Origin: Protonemura montana
Taxonomy: Eukaryota > Arthropoda > Insecta > Plecoptera > Nemouridae
Reading direction: 5' to 3'
DNA: 64,000 nt
Assembly: GCA_947568835.1 (NCBI GenBank)
Contig: OX387606.1
Span: 12,462,001-12,526,000 of the forward strand
Under the pieces are notes generated by a model, which ran no database searches, had not been told where the DNA came from, and saw only the letters and a program-made list of their open reading frames with translations. Position numbers and translations under genes: made by a program. Position 1 is the stretch's first letter, and each line of letters starts with the position of its first letter. This document shows, one piece after another, positions 42,901-51,900 of this stretch.

Positions 42901-45900
42901 GCCAGGACCAGTTCGCCATAAAAGAGTGAAATACACTGGCTCGACGATGAGAGAATCGCTCGGGTAGCGAATAGAAAACGAGCGTGACAATATTTACGAG
43001 TTTACTCCATAGAATATATTCCATATTATTCACCGTTGAATGGTGTTTACGACGTAAAGCGAACTTCAAAAGAAGATTTCAACCGTCGCGTGGCTTCCGT
43101 ATTCAAGACGGTACCTAGATCTAAAGTCAAACTTTAACCTCGCTTTATAATATCTATCGCTAATGGCCGTTATTCGTCTTTTATATCACAAAATTATTGC
43201 TCGGTGCACTCCAGAACAAAGCTAAGGCAGCCAGGCTGAAATAATGTAGGCAACACGGCGTGCTAACCAACGTTCCTAATTCTGAGTTCTGACATAATAA
43301 AATATTGCCGAGCCCCCTGTAATGCGGTAGAAAGGCAACGTGGAAAAAAAGGCGTGGAAAAGGTTGAGCAACTTCTGGTTCCATGAAAATTCGGGAACAA
43401 ATTTTTATTTCCACACGAGATAATAATGGTAAAATAAGTTTCTCGTGAAGCGCACCGAAAACCAGGAATAATTGTGTCAGCCGACTGGATTTAACATGCA
43501 CGGAAACGCGTTGAAATATTAGGGACCACGAACACGGATCAAGCCGTTCACAATCTGACTGTGGCATGGCTTCCCTGCAAATGTACCCGATAACTTCAAA
43601 TTCTACATACCACACGGGAGTGCGTTTACTACTGTGAATGGTTCGTACCTAGATGAATGTGTACCTACTGTAAACAATGTCACTGTCATGGTGACTTTTG
43701 ACCTGATTGCATCGCAGTCAATGTTAGAGACTTCGATGACTGTAACGCCCTCATAATAAACATCGATTTAACTGTAAGTGTTGAATCAGAATCAAGCCCC
43801 CCCCCCCCCCTCGCCATATAATTAATATCAAATCAATTTCCGCAGCAGCGTCTTTCGAGCTGGTCTATCAAAAGAGACACGCTAATTTCCCTTTAGCAGT
43901 CGTGAGTCATTTTCCGACCGCCTGTGTCATGACGTGCATGGAGGGTTGCAGATGCATGAACCATGGCCAGGCCTAGGGGTAGGGGAGAGAAAACATTTGA
44001 ACTTCGACGGGAAGTTAGTCGTTCCATGTCACGGTCCGATTGGCTTGCGACAAACTCCCACCCAGCCGACCTCGGTAGCTACTAATGTTATGACATATAG
44101 AGTCAGCTTTGCCAAGAATTATGCTGCCTGGCAAGCTGAGGACACAATGCATGGGGAGAATGTGTGTCCTAGTGGGCTTAAAACTGCGCGCGGTTTGTCG
44201 TAAATTGTGGTGGATTCGCTAATATATCTGTGAGGAATTCTAAAATGTGTCAGGTTTATTTTTAAAATTATGGTGTGGTCTGGACTGGAAAACGTGTGAG
44301 TGAATTTTTTTGTTAATAAAGGCTTGGGACAATTTAAATTTTAACACGTGTCGAGTTCGAAGATCTGATTTTCTTTTCCTAAAATTAGTTAATCTGAGAT
44401 AAGAACAATAAGATTAAAAAAGTGCATTCTGCAATTCCGTACCCTTCCATGAACGGCAGTGTGTACAAAAAACAAGCAGTATATTCTCGAATAAAATAAA
44501 AATAAGCAACCAACAAAATGTTTACAAAATAATTTGTCCATCCCTCTCTGGGAAAGGAATCTGACAGCAGTCACCAACAGATGATAAAAGTCCAAAATGA
44601 GCGTGGCATTGTTTCGTCTCGGAAGAAGCCAACCGGTAAATAAAGCTCACGTTTCTTTCGTTTCCGTTTAACTCGGGAGTATTCGTGCAGCGACGAACAC
44701 GACGCCGGAATAATTCTAGTTGCTAGCCAATGCAATAACGTCCTCACAGTGGAACCAGGAGAGGGGACAATAATAACAATAGTAATAATCGGGGAAACAT
44801 TTCAGTTGCAGGATTCTTTCGTTCGTTTCTCGGTACTTGGCGCTTTCCCGAGCGAGCAAATGCAATCAAACTGGATAGAACTGTTCGTTGCATTAAAGGG
44901 AAGAATCGCTTGCTAAAAATTCTGCAAAGGGAAGAACGTTTGAAGTGAAGTCCTCACGAATATTAATAGTGCATAGGAACTGAGTGCAGTTTATGAAAAA
45001 GGCAGTAAATATTACACTACGTGATTATACTGGTATCAAATCAGGTACTAAGCATACAGGACATTACGAAATGTCGTTTTCCTCAAATGACATTTCGAAG
45101 AACTGACCTACTTGACCTATAAAGGTTAGTGCAACGATGCTTTATAAAAGTGTTCCTCGGACGAGGCACTATTGATTTCATTGCTGCTTCTAAAATAGAA
45201 ATAAATTCCTTCACCGTTTCCGATTAGAAAATTGAAAAAAAAAGTGAAAAACAAATTAAATAGTAATTTCAGCTCCGTAGTTCGCTTGCTATCACAACCC
45301 ATCAATCTTTAACAATATTTCCCACAAAAGTCTGTGTTTCGCAAACTAATTTCACTCCGATCCAGATCCAGATACCGGGAGGAGCGTTGACATGTCACCA
45401 AGTCCCTCCTGAAGGCGTGTCGAAGTTTTCACCTGGATAATTAAAGTTGTCCACACCGCAAGGCCTATTTCAGTGGCGCACGGAAAGCACTTTGGGGACG
45501 ACAGGCCCCGACAGACCGCGCTGGTGGTCCCACACACACCTAGCTTTGATCAGATGCAATCTAATTTAGCAGCTAATCCATTAACTAGCCATCATCATCT
45601 ATATTAATTACTGGCTAGTTTCGGGCACGCTCCCTCCAACCACCTAAATATCGCTCCCTTTTCGCACAGTCACCCAACGTAATAGTTTACTGCGTCTTCG
45701 CACGAACCTGCGGCTAGCTTCGACGGTAAACAACACTAATCACGCTGCAGCATTTTTGTTTGGCCCTTTATTTGAAATTTATCGTCATTTCTTGTCGGAT
45801 AAGATAAAGTGTGTGAATGACTTTGCTTCGAAGATAGCGTTAATCTGGAAAATAATTTGTCAGTTATAGGTTGGCGCCACAGAGTGTTTTTTCCTAACAT

Positions 45901-48900
45901 AATAACAATTGAAAAAGGTCAACGCCGTCGCTGAATTACTAAAAAGTATAACGAAACATTTTCATAAAAAGTGTTAGTAATTTTCCCAGACGGTTATTTC
46001 ATTAATAAAAAAATACATATTCTAAAGAAAAGCATGCCCTTTAAATGCCACGCCAGAAAAGGTCTCCAATTTTCCTGCACATAGAAAATGTACGAGCTGA
46101 GTGTTCCTTTTGATGGTTGACAGACTCGTGCTCTCTTATCAAACTCCAAATGGTCCCGGCCAGAAAGGAAATATTAATTAATTTTCAGGTTCGTTGCTTC
46201 ATCAACATAAAATTCTCGTCGCTGCCCCCCGCCGCCACCAACCGTCCTCGCCGAGCGTGTGTTTTCCGAGCGGGTCCCGCACGCTTTTCTTTCTCCCGTT
46301 CGTGATTTCCCGGCCTCCTGTCGAGGATGCTGGCGCCAGGCGCAGCCACATTGCCATCCTGCCGGGCCAATTAAACTCATTCGCGGGAGCGCTGCGCAGC
46401 GCAGCTACCTTTGCCATTTGCCGTGAGTTACGGGTGCACGATGCCGCTTAGCGGGTGGTTTAATAAAGAGATCGCTTATGGCGGCCCCCGCGCGAGCAAA
46501 GACGAGAGTTCATAAAACTAAGGGCGTTTATCATGCATTGGCTTATCGTACCCCCAATAATGTAGCGTTTTAGAGTTTAAAATATTATACCTGATAGCAG
46601 ACTTTATGTGTTTTGAGAAAATCAACATGGGGGCAAAAAAGCACCTAGTAGCGTAAGTACCATCGCAACGAAACACTGTGGGCACAAAGTTTCCGTGCTC
46701 GTAAAAGGTATATAAGTAATTAAACCTAGCTTTTCGCACTATCACTGCACTTAATGGCCCCATCCGCGCTTTCACATAAAATGATTAAACTGTACCAATA
46801 ACGTAAAGTGAATTGACAAATAATAACTAGCGATAGTGAAACAGAACAGAGCTGGGTCGAGTGTATACAGCCAATTTTGAATTGAGCGAGCTGTCGTAGA
46901 ACGCAAACGTGAAGCGCTCGTTTTGCTTTAAGAAAAGTTACGTCTGGCTCGACAGTTCTTCAATTGATCAAACACTGAACAATATTTACATACATCGCTA
47001 CTTGGACGTGACGATTTGAATTCGAATCAAAAGTTTCTGAGCGTCACAGACGTTGATTGAGCCGGTGTGTATTTTCCCAACTAAAAGGGGTGGCATGGCC
47101 GACTCGAGATCGGCAAATGGGAAATGGTAACGAAATCAGATGTGTAGGTGCTGCGAATTAGCCCATTCGCCGAGATGCCTTGGATTTCCAGTTCGTTTAC
47201 TCGAGACACGGACTGAGCGGAGAGAAGGTAAGACGACCGCCCTCCTCCCGCAAAACCATCCGACGCAGTCTGTCCACGGAACCCTCCCGAATCTAATTCA
47301 GAGCCCCAGAGGGTGAGCCACGAATCAGTCTCAAAACGCTTTTAATCAGATTAACTCCCATGAAAGCTTATTTTGTGCTCTGTCATACGAAAAGAAAAAA
47401 ACCGATTTGGTGCAGACTTTTTCAATTAATTATGTTCTCAATTACCGTAAATTGGCTAGAAGTTCTATATCGTGATGTAAAAATGATAGCCAAAACGATT
47501 CACCAAACCCTTGCGGTGTTTTGGAAACGAATTTCCATTTCTATAGCTTGGTCATGCGTACTCAGGGTCGCAAAGTTAACTGACCACTCGTTTACTGCCC
47601 GTGGCTGTACTCGCATTGCCAAACAAGGGAGTCTATGGCATCGCATAAAGACTGCCAAATACGGGTACCGCGCTAGGGAAAGAATGGAGGAATAAAGGTG
47701 GGCAGGACACGGATCCGCCAAAAGAGCCAGCCATGTGCAAGTCTCGGTGTGGTAATTGTACATCGAAGCGCTGCCGTTGGGTAAGCGCGTCATCGTGGGC
47801 CAGGGGTTGCAACTGTTTACAGATGATTAGACTAATTAATATCATCGTTGCACACGGCGTGCACCCTCCTGGAGAACTACGACGCGGGATTCGCGGCGTG
47901 TTCAGGCAACTGGCAGAGCACGTAGATTAAACGCGAAGAAGTAATAAAAAGATGAAAGAGCGTCTAGCATGTACACAGCTCTACAATTATGAAATAGAAT
48001 GTCGCTACTTCATTGCGTTGAATTAAGTACGCATCAGAAACACTCGGGGAAAAATATAACTTGATAAATGAAAAATACCTAACAATGTGTGCGAGAAAAA
48101 TGTTTTTGCTCCTTTTTATACTCGAGATTTTAAGTAATAGGGGTGGATTACTAAACCTGCTATTACTAAACCACCCTCGATCCTTGCAAGGCTTTAACTT
48201 CCAACGATATTTTTGGTTTAAAAATAAACTTTATTCTCAAGGAGTAAAATAAGCGAGTGAAATGATACGGGGTCAAAAAGTCTGGCAAATGGAACTCTTT
48301 TATGCAAGCGTGTACAATAGATCCTTAGACGTTGAAACTGCAAAGCCTCAGGGGGGAACACGCATTTGAATGCGAGTCTTAGACGTGTGGGTTTGCTAGT
48401 CGGTGCGTTGCCTATTTTCGGGACGGGCGAAGGTTCTAAGTGAATTGTCACTAGAGCAGCCGGCACATAGCGAACGGTCTCATCTCGCGTAAGGAGTCGC
48501 CAACGGCCGGCGTCTACTTGGTGTATTACATTATTGCCCCACTTGGCGTCACGACGCCTATTCCCATGCAGGCCGGTTCCGAGAAAAACGACGCGCCCTC
48601 CTCCAGCCTCTAGCGCGCGGCTCCCGATGATTGTGTAGCTAATCTAGCAGAAAATATGGAACTCATGGCGGAGGAAGGGAAAAAAATGAACAGTGCACTA
48701 AAAGACAATTGGAAGTAAATCTAGATTTAAAACAAGACTCGAATAAATCACGTAGGATAATGCCTGCGATTTGAACGGCATTTCACTCTTTTGCGTCGCG
48801 ACGTGATATTTGACGACGCTGAGGCCGTTTGTTCCGAACGCGTTTCGCGATAGAAGTCGTCGTCGAGCGCACGTTTGCTCCCAGGAACTGTGCATTTGAT

Positions 48901-51900
48901 CCGAGTTTCCCGTGGCACAATCTTCCTCATTCATAAGTAATTTGTAAGTTTCTTGTGCGTGCAGTATACCGATCTGTGACGCTATTACTCGCGCCCTGGG
49001 GTCGCGATGGGTGTAGCAGGAGGGGGCGGTAAATGACTCCCCCCCCCCCTCGTCAGGGTGGCATGACGGGTTATTCCTGGCGTCTCGTCGCGACGTTTTC
49101 CCGGGTAATTGACCAAGATATTACTCTTCGAACGTAAGAAGCACACGATAAAAGGAAGTGCTTAAAGAAATAATGAGATTTCTCTTCTCTCGCTGGCTGC
49201 AAGTTGTTTGAAGGGAGGAACCCGATCTCGCCCGGCGATAGCGAGAGGTATGAATATTTCACGGCTAGAATTTCCCTCTCCGCTCTCGTATGATGTTGTG
49301 ATGAATAAGTAATTGGACTCATTATCAAATAGATGCGGGGTGATTGCAAATGGTCCTTTGGCTAAAAGAGAGCGAGTCATTTTTCGTAAAACTCTGTCCA
49401 TAAAAAAAAATGAATGTCATGGCCCGTTACTACTTAAGCGCTCCGTTGAAATTGTGTATACGAGGAAAATGAAATTACTATTATGTGATTATTTTCCTAC
49501 TCGAACGGATTGCAAATCAAAGCCCGATGGCAAAGAGTGTGGGAATCGTCATGGAGTCACGGCCAGAACGTGAAACGAATCTCGTCGCTTTTCTTCTCTG
49601 ACATTTCCTCACGCAATTGAAACACAATCAAAATTGAGATAAAGGAAGATCAAGTTGATGGAAACTAAAGCAATAGTTGGGCAGATCGACGTCGCCCGGC
49701 CCGAGACATGGAGGGTTAGGAAAAGGGGGGACTCATTGTTTGAACAAGAGTGTCGAGTGGATTCTCGCAGAAGGGATGAAGATTGAAGACTGAAGACTGA
49801 AGGTGTTCTTCGCCCAACGAATGCGACGAAGAAACCCTGCGAGGATCTATTGAGAGGTGTCGGAGATCTTTAAAGTTGACATAAGAAACTCATCGTTTAC
49901 ACAAGACACGTATTTTTTTTTCAACTACCGTTCTAAAACTCTTTCTCCTTTCTCTCCGCACGGGGGTTCCTTGCAGTGTCGACTGCACCAAAACTTTGCG
50001 AAAGTCGTCGTCTGTTACAATTTAGCCTATTCCCTTATTTACATTCTGGGCATGGTACCCGCGCGAAGAGTCGTGAAACAGTCGACGAAATTACGTCGGT
50101 CGCGGCCCGTACAGGGTTCAGTAATAACACCATTTATTATAGTTAAAATAAAAACACATCATAATAACTCGCGGAGAAATAATTCCGCGCTGCTGCGCAG
50201 ATAAGTAGACTAATGAGATTTTTGATCAAATTAAATTGCATTTGCTCCCTTAGTGAGGTGTCGTCGCTATTATTTCCGTGCGAGCAGCATTTCATTAAAT
50301 AAATTAATGAATGTGATCGAAGAGATTTTATCTTTGCATCCTTTTGCAAATAGAAGCAAATTAACGGAAAATTACTAAAGAAAATAAATAAATTCTACCG
50401 CTATTCAGTGACAAAACGTGTTTTCGCTATAATAAGCCCAGAAAAAAAAACTTTATCTCAACTCATTAAAGTTAGTTTGCCCGGAATTTCTTTTCATTTT
50501 TTCCTCGTGCACCGTACGATCTTGCCCGAACCTAGAGTTTCTTTCCAATTTCTCCGGCTCGTCTCATATTTCCCACTTATCACGTCTTCTTCATCGTCTA
50601 TGTAGCAGCAGTACCACCTAACTTAATTATTAACTTCGTCTTGGTCCCTATAATTTCCGGGACGGCCACCGGAGACCGCTTTCGGATACCGAGCACGATC
50701 CCGGCGAAACATGATAGCAATAATCATGTGGACTCCGAAATCTCAATAACATGTCTGGGCTGGACCCTCCCGGTCTGCCAATCTACTTCTGAAAATAACC
50801 CCTAGCCTGGAAGTGCAGTCTGCAAAAACGATATCATTGCTAAAGCCATGCGGCATGCACCGTAGAGAATCGAGCATCGTGCCCAGCTTCGTGAAGTTTT
50901 ACTGCACAACATTGCAGAGAGGTGTTTTTGAGTATCATGTATACTTTTTTCAAGCCTTCGCTCTAATTTTCAATAAAACTCTATTTTCTAAAATAGGTAT
51001 TGAATGCCAAGTGAAGTCTAGATGTTTTCGCTACGTTTTGTTTACTATCGAGGGTGAAAGAACGAAATTAACAGCTAGAAACCCTAGATGCGTCGAACTT
51101 ACAAGTAAAAAAGTAGACAATCAACAAATGCACATACAAACTCAATATTTTCTCGGTTCTGTGCGTTAAAAGCAAGAAGGCTCGAACATTGTTCTTCTGT
51201 TTTGCGAAACAAAAACGAGTTTCCAGCCTCCTTGAAGCAAAGTTAATTAAGTGATAGGCATACTTGTTAGTTTTTCCATAAAAAACAAGCCTTCTATGGT
51301 ACACTTCGATAGGTACCACATAACACTAATGAAATGTGCATTGTTTATTATGCTCGATAACTGTAAGAGCTTTTGGCAATTGACGGCGCGACTTAAGAAA
51401 AAAAACGGAAAACAAGGTTTCATATTTTTCGCAGCAATATTGGATATAACCTGATATATTTATGCTTGCCTTTTAAAAATGCTTTCAAGCTTTTACCACA
51501 TCTATATTATTCTGGAAATTATGTCAGGTTGCTGGCAAATATTCCGAGGGCTTACACACTTTCTCTACCTTCGGAAGAAGAGCGCTCCATGGTTTAATCA
51601 CGCAGTCCTTCCGAGACAAGTGCACCTCGATATAAAAGTGTAATGCAATTTCTTATGGACAAGGGGTGTTTTTGAACCGACCCCGTCGCCGCCGTGGCCT
51701 TTTAGTTCCCGCCGCCCCCGCAGTGACACCCGCAAAGCGACGATTCAATTCCCGCCCGCTGACAAAAGTGTCAGAAGCCACGTTTGTTGTTTAGAAAAAA
51801 AAAACTCTAGTCGCGCACGCGAAAGCGCGGTAATACGAGCAAAGATCTAACAAGCCAGCCGCGCCAGCATCCGCTTTATAAATAACTGAAACGTGAGCGC

